DNA of 29,095 bases, from the NCBI GenBank assembly GCA_023379725.1, contig JAMCPC010000083.1, positions 1-29,095 on the forward strand, given 5' to 3'. Origin of the DNA: Actinomycetota bacterium. Lineage in GTDB: Bacteria > Actinomycetota > Acidimicrobiia > Acidimicrobiales > JAMCPL01. A model generated the notes under the pieces. The model ran no database searches. It saw nothing but the letters and a program-made list of their open reading frames with translations, and was not told where the DNA came from. A program made the position numbers and the translations under genes. How positions within the stretch are numbered: position 1 is the first letter of the stretch; each line of letters begins with the position of its first letter. Positions 22,601 through 29,095 of this stretch are shown here, in pieces.

Positions 22601-22634
22601 GTAAGTCTTCCCTGTCCTTGCGGACGGGAATTAC
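22601..22634 (-). terminator. Hairpin just past the phosphoesterase stop
   Basis: A 13-bp interrupted stem (GTAA, TTCCC and GTCC paired with GGAC, GGGAA and TTAC around a TTGC loop) 9 nt beyond the stop at 22643. No T run follows on the minus strand, so it may protect or end the transcript in another way. A related hairpin (CCGC-CCCT-GCGG inside AGCCT/AGGCT) lies at 22543-22570. Confidence 0.45.
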
Positions 22635-22642
22635 GGCCGCGT

Positions 22643-24646
22643 CTATTCAAGGGAGATCGGGAAGGGGAGCGGAATATGCAGGACAGCATTACGATCACTG
22701 AGGGTACCGCGTCCGGGTAAATCCAGCGTATCCATATCACGATGCCATGAATTTGCCGAAAACTCTCTCGACAATCCTGCAAGTACCAGCGGATCGTGCA
22801 GGTTGCCTATTTTGGGGTTGACTGCACCGGCATGATCGAATACCGTAGAAAAAATGATCAATTGCCCCCTCTTGGGGTTAATCGCCAACTCGATCACACG
22901 CCCCTGCTGTGGCCAGTCGATAAGCGATGCGGTAGTTATCTCCCAGATCCCATGATCTGCCCCCGGTAGCTGCAATAATTTAATCCTATGGCGATGAGTA
23001 TGACCGTTCAGCCATAGGACTATATTTGGGAAACGTGCCAAAAGAGCACCCAGGTCATCAAGGAGCACACGACCTTTGGCCGCCGATAGGGCATCCCTTC
23101 GTCCAGTTTCTTCGGTGTAACGTTGGCCGGAAGTATATCCATTTACAAGCGTATCAAACGGATGATGGCTGCACAGAATAAACAGACGGTCCTCGTTGCC
23201 GCTAGCTGTCCAGTTCCCCGTACTGTCCAGCATATGGCTATGTCCTGCTGCCAATTCATCGTGAAGCCACGATAGTTGCTCATGATCAAGGGATCCCTGC
23301 CAACCACCCGATCGGTTGACGGTATCGAGCACCAGGAAACGCACTATGCCTGCATCGAATGCATAGTAAGAACACGTCTCTGAAAGGAAAAACGGAGAGA
23401 TGCGAGAGGTTGGCGATACGCGGGACAATGACGGAGCAAGAGGCATTGCAGGAGTGGGGGGTGACACGGTGGGCAACATAAGAGCGGGGGGTGACACGGG
23501 GGGCGATAGAGAAGCGGAGGGAGACACAGAAGCAGGAGAGGACATAGGGGCGGGGGGTGACACGGTGGGCAACGTAGGAGCATACGATGACACGTTGGAG
23601 AGTGATGACACAGACTGCCATTCTACCTGCCCAATAAGATAGCGATCGGGATCGGAAGTTACCTCCTGCCAATGGCCACCAGCCAGCGCAGAGGATATAT
23701 CTGGAGGAGCAACGGAATGATCTGCCAGGACTCCACCTATATCTACTCCCTCTGCCCACCCTGTATACTTCCGGCTACCTACTGCCTGCTTGCACAACGT
23801 ATCGTTGTGTGGCACTGTCCCTGCCAGCATAAAGTCGTGATTACCCGCTACCGTATAGCAGGGAATAGCCAATCCCTCAGATACGAATGGCCTGCGACAG
23901 GCCTCGAGCAACTCGGTAATGTCCGGGAAGCCGTATCGTTCATGGGGAATATCTGGATGGATAGATGCTGGCTGCCAATAGCGCTCATCATAGAACTCAT
24001 CACTACCGACACCTTCATAACGAGAGTAATCTCCCGAATCGGGGGTAACGGTCACCCCGCCTTTTAGTATATCCAGATACCATCTCAATTCATTGTACTG
24101 TGAGTTGTCTATTACGTCGCCGGTAGCCATTACAAAAGAAACCAGACATGAGGTCATAGGACCGTATGCTATCTTCCTGATCTTCCTCACCATAGCTTCC
24201 AGCACCTGAGCAGTGAGTATCTCCTGAGGGCGGTAAGTCCCGACATTTCCAAGCACATCGAACAGCGGAGAGTCAATATCTCCCAACCTGTCAAGGAATT
24301 CAGCCCTGGCTGGGCTCTGCGCGTCGGTCACATGCAAGTCGGTCAGGTGAATAAACGCCAGTAGCGGTATGATTCTGGATGTCTTACCCGCTACTGTTGT
24401 GGCACTTTTCACCGGTCCTGCAGGGTGCTCCGGACGCTTACGATGCACCATGATATCATCGCCCGGACAATACACTATTTGCCGGTAAACGCCGGATTCG
24501 CCTGAAGCAGGAATCAGTGTGCAGTCCAAAGTCGTGTCGCCCTTACTAGTCGTGTCGCCCTCACCTGCACCGCGCTCCTCAGCATACCGAGATCGCCTTG
24601 ACGGCGTTCGCTGACCCTTCAGCTTCCTCTTCTGGGCTTCACTCAT
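22643..24646 (-). CDS. Metallophosphoesterase, PPA1498-type, with a Pro/Ser repeat insert
   Basis: 667 residues. Calcineurin-like phosphoesterase with widely spaced motifs, as in the PPA1498 family: FIHLTDLHVTD (D103, H105), VMATGDVIDNSQ, VAGNHDFM, FILCSHHPFDTL and LWLNGHTHRHRI, all metal ligands present. Substrate unknown, some phosphate ester. Relatives usually have a Tat signal peptide; here the first 90 residues are polar and basic without a hydrophobic stretch, so it seems cytoplasmic. Residues about 340-415 are a Pro/Ser/Val repeat not belonging to the fold. It follows the ABC importer after about 200 nt on the same strand, suggesting that it acts on the imported compound. The start region is itself a tandem repeat. 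Confidence 0.87.
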   Translation of the reverse strand: MSEAQKRKLKGQRTPSRRSRYAEERGAGEGDTTSKGDTTLDCTLIPASGESGVYRQIVYCPGDDIMVHRKRPEHPAGPVKSATTVAGKTSRIIPLLAFIHLTDLHVTDAQSPARAEFLDRLGDIDSPLFDVLGNVGTYRPQEILTAQVLEAMVRKIRKIAYGPMTSCLVSFVMATGDVIDNSQYNELRWYLDILKGGVTVTPDSGDYSRYEGVGSDEFYDERYWQPASIHPDIPHERYGFPDITELLEACRRPFVSEGLAIPCYTVAGNHDFMLAGTVPHNDTLCKQAVGSRKYTGWAEGVDIGGVLADHSVAPPDISSALAGGHWQEVTSDPDRYLIGQVEWQSVSSLSNVSSYAPTLPTVSPPAPMSSPASVSPSASLSPPVSPPALMLPTVSPPTPAMPLAPSLSRVSPTSRISPFFLSETCSYYAFDAGIVRFLVLDTVNRSGGWQGSLDHEQLSWLHDELAAGHSHMLDSTGNWTASGNEDRLFILCSHHPFDTLVNGYTSGQRYTEETGRRDALSAAKGRVLLDDLGALLARFPNIVLWLNGHTHRHRIKLLQLPGADHGIWEITTASLIDWPQQGRVIELAINPKRGQLIIFSTVFDHAGAVNPKIGNLHDPLVLAGLSREFSANSWHRDMDTLDLPGRGTLSDRNAVLHIPLPFPISLE
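23400..23620 (-). repeat. Coding minisatellite of about 27-33-bp units inside the phosphoesterase gene
   Basis: On the plus strand, units of GGGGGTGACACGGTGGGCAA type recur about six times with drift; the copies near 23455, 23487 and 23555 are closest. They encode PTVSPPAP-like units (LPTVSPPAP and LPTVSPPTPA) in frame between QVEWQSV and YYAFDAGIVRFLVLD of the enzyme. Confidence 0.8.
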
Positions 24647-24674
24647 AGGGCTTCACTCATAGGGCTATGCTCAT
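24634..24674 (-). repeat. 14-bp tandem repeat that duplicates the phosphoesterase start codon
   Basis: GGGCTTCACTCATA occurs at 24634-24647 and 24648-24661, with a degenerate third copy to 24674. On the minus strand each unit carries ATGAGTGAAGCCC. Since 14 is not a multiple of 3, the upstream ATG (24660) is out of frame and would give only the peptide MSEAL. Confidence 0.8.
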
Positions 24675-24757
24675 GGCAATACGTTACTCCCTTCCGTTGC
24701 ACTCTCCCAGGACTGAAAGCATGGGCTTGCACTCCCAATAATGCCAGGGGATTTTTG

Positions 24758-24793
24758 TTCGGGGTACCTGAGATATTCGGGGTACCTGAGATA
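24758..24793. repeat. 18-bp perfect tandem repeat, two copies
   Basis: TTCGGGGTACCTGAGATA is repeated head to tail in the 199-bp spacer between the ATPase gene and the phosphoesterase gene. That spacer otherwise holds no gene. Confidence 0.85.
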
Positions 24794-24845
24794 TCTGCAG
24801 GGATGGGGGGTGATTCCCCAAGGCGGGGATTCCTCCAGGCTCTGG

Positions 24846-26012
24846 TCACGTACCACTGCTCGCCGTGATAAACAGGGGATCTCCGCTGAACACAACCCGC
24901 ACGGGCTCCCCAGGCGTTACCCAACCTGCGTCAGCCGCTGGCATGGTTGCAAATATCTCATCTCTGTATCCGGGGACTGCTACTCCTACCCTTAACAACG
25001 CCCCAAGAAATGTCCTGCTCGTCACCTGACATTCACCGGACGGATCCTGCACCACGCTCAACGCTTCAGGTCTTACCAATACGTCCACAGATGTACCTGC
25101 AGGCCAGTTCCTCCCGTCTACCGCCGAAGTGCCGAGACTGGCCACTTCCACCCTGACTCCGAGAACCTTGACCCACCCCTGACCCGCAACCACACCACTC
25201 AAACGATTGACCGAACCTACAAAGGAAGCCACAAAGGAATTTACCGGCTCATAGTATATCTGAAAAGGCGTACCGACCTGCTCCAGCTGGCCGTCTCTCA
25301 TTACAGCCACCCTGTCTGCTATAGACATAGCCTCTTGCTGGTCATGGGTAACAAATACGGTAGTGGTACCTATCTCAAGCTGGATACGACGTATCTCATC
25401 GCGTAGCCTGGCCCTTACGGCCGCATCCAGTGCAGATAATGGCTCATCGAGAAGCAGCACTCTCGGCTCTATTGCCAGTGCTCTTGCCAATGCTACACGC
25501 TGCTGCTGACCACCGGAGAGTTGATGGGGATAACGCCTTGCTTCACGGGAAAGCCCCACAAGATCAAGCAGTGCATTCGCACGCCTCCGGCGCTCGGCAG
25601 AACCAAGCTTTCGTATGCGTAAACCAAATGCTACATTATCCAGTGCGGTCATATTGGGAAACAGACTATATGCCTGAAAAACCATACCCATATCCCTACG
25701 ATGAGCTGGCACATGAGTAATATCTCTCCCGCCGACCAAGATTAATCCCTTATCTACAGATTCCAGCCCAGCCAACGCACGCAATGCAGTAGTCTTACCG
25801 CTGCCCGACGGGCCTAACAAGGCAATCAACTCACCGGGATTCACTTTCAGTGAGAAGCCATCCAACGCATTCACCTGCCCGAATCGCCGGTGCAGATTGA
25901 CCAACTCTACACTGACCCTACCTTTAGTGCCTGTCGACATATTGGTCTTAATCTCGCCGGAATCGAAATCATCATGTATCAACGTACTGTCGATACTTTC
26001 CAACATACTCAT
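24846..26012 (-). CDS. ABC importer ATP-binding subunit (PotA/FbpC-like)
   Basis: 388 residues. Walker A GPSGSGKTT near residue 71, Q loop MVFQAYSLFPNMTALDNVAFG, signature LSGGQQQRVALARALAIEP, Walker B VLLLDEPLSALDAAVR, His switch VFVTHDQQEAM, then a C-terminal TOBE-type domain (FVGSVNRLSGVV, VLVRPEALSVVQD). This is the polyamine/iron/opine-type importer ATPase. Its ATG overlaps the permease stop by 4 nt, so the importer genes are translationally coupled. A 30-residue acidic N-terminal extension precedes the ABC domain; an internal ATG 24 codons downstream (MSTGTKGRVSVEL) is an alternative start. Confidence 0.93.
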   Translation of the reverse strand: MSMLESIDSTLIHDDFDSGEIKTNMSTGTKGRVSVELVNLHRRFGQVNALDGFSLKVNPGELIALLGPSGSGKTTALRALAGLESVDKGLILVGGRDITHVPAHRRDMGMVFQAYSLFPNMTALDNVAFGLRIRKLGSAERRRRANALLDLVGLSREARRYPHQLSGGQQQRVALARALAIEPRVLLLDEPLSALDAAVRARLRDEIRRIQLEIGTTTVFVTHDQQEAMSIADRVAVMRDGQLEQVGTPFQIYYEPVNSFVASFVGSVNRLSGVVAGQGWVKVLGVRVEVASLGTSAVDGRNWPAGTSVDVLVRPEALSVVQDPSGECQVTSRTFLGALLRVGVAVPGYRDEIFATMPAADAGWVTPGEPVRVVFSGDPLFITASSGT

Positions 26013-26842
26013 ACTCCGTCCTCCTGAAATACTGGCTGTTCACTACCTGACCTATCCCCCTCCCCTGTCCTGCGAACGGATGTCACTATCGCAAATGCTC
26101 CTAATATGATGGTCAAACCACCGAGAGCTATGACTGAAAGTGCAATTGCTTCAGTTGCATGTACCACCCCGACTGTCTCCAACCATACAGGGAATGTATT
26201 GAACGAGAGCAGGCTGGCCATTACATACTCGCCAAGCACAAGGGCAAAGGTCATGAAGGCAGCACCAAGCAGGGAACCTCTGAGATTGGGAAGCAGGACA
26301 TTGTAGACAATGCGCATCCAACCGCTACCGACCGATCGACCGGCATCCACCATTGTGCGGAGACCCAGTGACCGTACACCACTGTCGACGATCCTGTAAG
26401 CATAGGGCATGGATAATATAACGTATTCCAATACTAGTATAGCCGGAGTATAAATAATGAACCCAGGCAGGAAGTGCAAGCTGCCTGATACTCCCAACAC
26501 CAATACCACAACAGGTATCACTATCGGCAAAAGAGTGACTGTATCGACAAATGATTTCCACTTTGGAGCACGTAGGTTTACCCAGAGAGAGGTACCCAGC
26601 ACAAGCAGGAGCTCGATCAGTACGGTACCTATACCAACTTCTGCCGAAAGGAAGAGTGACGACCAGAATTGATGGGACTTGAATGCGCTGGTATAGCCCG
26701 ACAATGAGATGCTGTTATGTGTGCCTTCGAAGCTGAAGCGCGCAGAAGCAACCAATGGCACAAGGAAGTAAGCAGCCACGATCACGAGTACCAGCCTGCC
26801 AAACCACCGCCTTCCTCCGACAATACGGATCAATGCATCCAA
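26009..26842 (-). CDS. ABC importer permease 2
   Basis: 277 residues with six likely membrane helices, for example LVLVIVAAYFLVPLVASA, TLLPIVIPVVVLVLGVSG and LLGAAFMTFALVLGEYVM. The EAA-type coupling loop is visible as VDAGRSVGSGWMRIVYNVLLPNLRG. It is the PotC/FbpB2-like partner of permease 1. It overlaps the permease 1 gene by 13 nt and the ATPase gene by 4 nt. Confidence 0.92.
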   Translation of the reverse strand: MDALIRIVGGRRWFGRLVLVIVAAYFLVPLVASARFSFEGTHNSISLSGYTSAFKSHQFWSSLFLSAEVGIGTVLIELLLVLGTSLWVNLRAPKWKSFVDTVTLLPIVIPVVVLVLGVSGSLHFLPGFIIYTPAILVLEYVILSMPYAYRIVDSGVRSLGLRTMVDAGRSVGSGWMRIVYNVLLPNLRGSLLGAAFMTFALVLGEYVMASLLSFNTFPVWLETVGVVHATEAIALSVIALGGLTIILGAFAIVTSVRRTGEGDRSGSEQPVFQEDGV

Positions 26843-27768
26843 CGTGACCTCCTGTGCTGAGCAAAACCGTAAAATACTGCCACGATGATAACCAGCATCA
26901 CCATCTCCAGACCGAGCGCATCACCCAGATGAGTCTGGTTGGCTATCACGTTTCCGGACACAAAATTTCCTATCTGTATTGGAACAAGAGGTATCACACC
27001 ACCAGCAATTGCAGCCGCGGTAGCATACGCGGCGAACGCATCGGCGAACAGCACAAGTAGCCCGGACAGCAAGGTCGGAGCCAGGAGCGGCAATCCAACG
27101 AAGCTCCAGTAGTGGTAGCGCTTGCCACCAAGACTCTCGACAGACTCTGACCATTCGCGACGCATCCCCTCCACGGCCGGCAGCATTACCAGTACCATCA
27201 TGGGAATGAGAAAGTACTGGTATACAACGACCAGACCACTTATAGAGTACAGACTGAATCCATGTGCATAGGGATCGAAACCCATACCTCCGAGCAACTT
27301 GGTTACAATACCGAAGTTTCCCAACGTTGCAATAAATGCAAAGGCCAGCGGGATTCCTCCGGTATTGGCAAGAACAGCGGATATGCTACTCGACACCCGC
27401 CGCAAAAACCGGTTGGGAGATGATACTATCGCTACCACTACCAATAGCCCTATTACGGCTGCAATAACCGCAGATACAGCGGATAATTCCACGCTAATCA
27501 CAAGAGAGTGCAAGTAGGGACCCTTGGCTGCCGCGTGTATGTTCGACAGGCTAAGGTGACCGCTGTTGGAGCGGAAAGCGTTGAACAGTACGCCGAAAGC
27601 CGGCAGGAAAAAGAATATAGCCATGTAAGCCAGGAGCGGGATCAATCCGAACATAGGATACTGCCACGGCCGCCACTTCTTTCTTCCCGATATACTCACC
27701 GGCACACTATCCGGTGCGGTCTTACCGGTCACCCTGCCACCGGTCACCCGATCACTTATACCGATCAT
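26830..27768 (-). CDS. ABC importer permease 1
   Basis: 312 residues with six likely membrane helices after a polar N-terminal tail. LIPLLAYMAIFFFLPAFGVLF is helix 1 (shown as one 21-residue span minus its ends), the coupling loop is VESLGGKRYHYWSFVGLPLLAP, and the last helix is MVMLVIIVAVFYGFA. PotB-like partner. The tail has a short internal duplication (RVTGGRVTG), encoded by two GGTGACCGG copies. It starts 101 nt after the binding protein gene. Confidence 0.9.
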   Translation of the reverse strand: MIGISDRVTGGRVTGKTAPDSVPVSISGRKKWRPWQYPMFGLIPLLAYMAIFFFLPAFGVLFNAFRSNSGHLSLSNIHAAAKGPYLHSLVISVELSAVSAVIAAVIGLLVVVAIVSSPNRFLRRVSSSISAVLANTGGIPLAFAFIATLGNFGIVTKLLGGMGFDPYAHGFSLYSISGLVVVYQYFLIPMMVLVMLPAVEGMRREWSESVESLGGKRYHYWSFVGLPLLAPTLLSGLLVLFADAFAAYATAAAIAGGVIPLVPIQIGNFVSGNVIANQTHLGDALGLEMVMLVIIVAVFYGFAQHRRSRWMH

Positions 27769-27830
27769 TCAATCACCCCGATTACCATGGTTGATAAGAG
27801 ATCGGCTTGCCCGGTCGACCTGCCTGCCCA

Positions 27831-27864
27831 TCCGACTGAGTCACTCATCCGACTGGGTCACTCA
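27831..27864. repeat. 17-bp tandem repeat, two copies
   Basis: TCCGACTGAGTCACTCA and TCCGACTGGGTCACTCA (16 of 17 identical) in the spacer between binding protein and permease 1. Confidence 0.8.
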
Positions 27865-27869
27865 TGCAC

Positions 27870-29012
27870 TCATACCGATGGCCACTGAGAAACTATCGCC
27901 TGCTGTGCCTTGGTCAGCTGGCTCAGAGATGGAAAGGAGGGCGTACCACTGACAGCCGGTATAGCAGAGAGCGCCTGCTTGTTCACTGTGCCACTACTAA
28001 TCATAGAGGATAGTTCCACCGGCATTGCATATCCTTCCAACCATCCATTCTGCCCTGCAGGAGAGAACAGGTACTCTTCCCATAGACGTGCTGCAGCCGG
28101 ATCTGGCGCATATTTGGAAATCGCCTGGACGTAATAGGAAGCATAGTGACCGGACGCAGGAACAAACACCTTCCAATCCACCTTACCCTTTAGTCCAACG
28201 GCATACTGTGCTTCGAGGTATGTCCAGTCAATCGTAACTCGACACTGGCCGCTTTCGATACTAGAGGGGGATGCTCCAGTCGGTACAAAATTGCCTGCCT
28301 TTGCAAGGCTCTTGAAATACTGGATACCCGGCTCTATGTTGCTGAAAGATCCCCCGTTGGCCAGAGCAGCAGCAAAGACTCCGGCAAATGCGGCGCCTGC
28401 ACTCTCAGGATTACCATCCAGACATACCGACCCCTTGTATTGGGGAGCCAGTAGGGAGTTGAACGAAGTGGGAGCATTGTGAAATATGCCTGCATTGTAT
28501 CCTATAGATATATAACCACCGTAATCATCCCACCAGTAGCCAGATGCTGATTTTTGATCCGCCGGTATACTCGACCAGGTTGCCACTCTATACGGAGTAA
28601 AAAGACCCTCGGATGTCCCCTGCAGGGCGAAGGAAGGGCCTACATCTACTACATCAGGAGCTTTCCCGCTCCCCTTCTGAGACCTGATAGCGGCAAGTTC
28701 CTCGCCACTGGAGCCATTGGGGTTCTCACTGTTTACCGAGATGCCATATTTAGATTCAAAGTTCTTTATAATTGAGCCATAGTTTGCCCAATCTGGCGGG
28801 AGTGCTATAACATTCAGATGCCCTTCTGCCTTCGCAGCTTTCACCAATGCAGCCATTCCACCGCACTCAGAAGCCGAAGTCGCCTTGGCCCAGCATGCGC
28901 TTGCTGCCGATACATTGGCAGTAGGCTGAGATGAACTACTACAGGCAGCGAGCGAACTGCCAATAGCCAGTGTAGCAACCACCGCCATACCTTGGAATCG
29001 TAACCGTTTCAT
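27870..29012 (-). CDS. ABC importer substrate-binding lipoprotein (family 1)
   Basis: 380 residues. A signal peptide (basic MKRLRFQG, hydrophobic VVATLAIGSS) ends in the lipobox LAAC, so the mature protein is anchored outside the membrane by a lipidated Cys. The body has the periplasmic-binding type II layout of the iron/polyamine/phosphonate group: GHLNVIALPPDWANYGSI, FESKYGISV, KAPDVVDVG, DDYGGYISIGYN, and VDWKVFVPASGHYAS near the ligand cleft. The ligand cannot be read from sequence. AAGGAG lies before ATG 29012. It is the first gene of the importer operon; the metallophosphoesterase downstream hints at an organophosphate or phosphonate. Confidence 0.92.
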   Translation of the reverse strand: MKRLRFQGMAVVATLAIGSSLAACSSSSQPTANVSAASACWAKATSASECGGMAALVKAAKAEGHLNVIALPPDWANYGSIIKNFESKYGISVNSENPNGSSGEELAAIRSQKGSGKAPDVVDVGPSFALQGTSEGLFTPYRVATWSSIPADQKSASGYWWDDYGGYISIGYNAGIFHNAPTSFNSLLAPQYKGSVCLDGNPESAGAAFAGVFAAALANGGSFSNIEPGIQYFKSLAKAGNFVPTGASPSSIESGQCRVTIDWTYLEAQYAVGLKGKVDWKVFVPASGHYASYYVQAISKYAPDPAAARLWEEYLFSPAGQNGWLEGYAMPVELSSMISSGTVNKQALSAIPAVSGTPSFPSLSQLTKAQQAIVSQWPSV

Positions 29013-29026
29013 ATAATTCTCCTTTT

Positions 29027-29044
29027 TCTGTAATCTCTGTAATC
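29027..29044. repeat. 9-bp tandem repeat in the importer leader
   Basis: TCTGTAATC twice head to tail, between the ribosome site and the palindrome upstream of the binding protein gene. Confidence 0.75.
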
Positions 29045-29053
29045 ATTTATCCG

Positions 29054-29081
29054 TTTCACGAAATTAAGTATTCCGGTGAAA
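29054..29081. promoter_or_regulatory. Inverted repeat TTTCAC-N16-GTGAAA upstream of the importer
   Basis: Perfect 6-bp arms (29054-29059, 29076-29081) about 40-70 nt upstream of the binding protein start. The position fits an operator over the promoter. It is not a Pho box, since no 11-bp direct repeats are present. Confidence 0.4.
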
Positions 29082-29095
29082 TGTACCTGCTTCAT

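Noticed and set aside
23344..23583. Pro/Cys-rich minus-strand frame over the minisatellite
   Set aside because: Out-of-frame reading of the repeat within the phosphoesterase gene.
29040..29095. Pho box for the importer
   Set aside because: The GTTCACC-like element is a single inverted pair, not the 11-bp direct repeats needed.

Overview
The window comes from an actinobacterium of about 50% G+C. The signs are the actinobacterial heat-shock order dnaK-grpE-dnaJ-hspR followed by clpB, an actinobacterial-type 118-residue protein of unknown function, a Dcd of the actinobacterial size, an EtfD-like iron-sulfur membrane protein and a PPA1498-type metallophosphoesterase. Frequent ATA and TAT codons and A+T-rich spacers speak against high-G+C Streptomyces or Mycobacterium. 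A low-G+C lineage such as Acidimicrobiia is my guess, not something the sequence proves.

Layout. 1-722: a gene-free end and a small winged-helix regulator. 723-5408 (minus strand): the purine genes purA-purB-purC-purS-purQ, covering IMP to AMP branch steps and three de novo steps. 5616-12555 (minus): the chaperone operon dnaK-grpE-dnaJ-hspR-clpB. 13015-18753 (plus): originally a 118-codon gene followed by gpmA, now split by a 3.8 kb restriction-modification island. 18828-19265: a lone cyclic-nucleotide-binding domain. 19379-22135 (minus): an EtfD-like redox protein and dcd. 22285: tRNA-Gly(CCC). 22643-29012 (minus): a lipoprotein-dependent ABC importer followed by a metallophosphoesterase.

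The main discovery is the island at 13681-17472. It lies between two nearly identical direct repeats of 605 and 607 bp (13076-13680 and 17473-18079). Each repeat holds the 3' part of the 118-codon gene, the whole spacer, the gpmA promoter and the first 25 gpmA codons. The left end therefore keeps the intact 118-codon gene and the right end keeps the intact gpmA. This is an insertion with long target duplication, a mode known for restriction-modification loci in Helicobacter pylori. The island carries an IS630-type transposase remnant, a PD-(D/E)xK endonuclease of unassigned specificity, a convergent gamma-class N6-adenine methyltransferase, and a 73-residue HNH nuclease gene in a very A+T-rich pocket. 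The duplicated gpmA promoter points straight at the endonuclease gene.

Two further themes cross the window. Short tandem duplications of about 9-30 bp occur in most spacers, and low-complexity inserts interrupt otherwise conserved proteins (GrpE, DnaJ tail, EtfD-like protein, phosphoesterase). Several genes also have a -10 box exactly 6 nt before the start codon, the layout expected for leaderless mRNAs.
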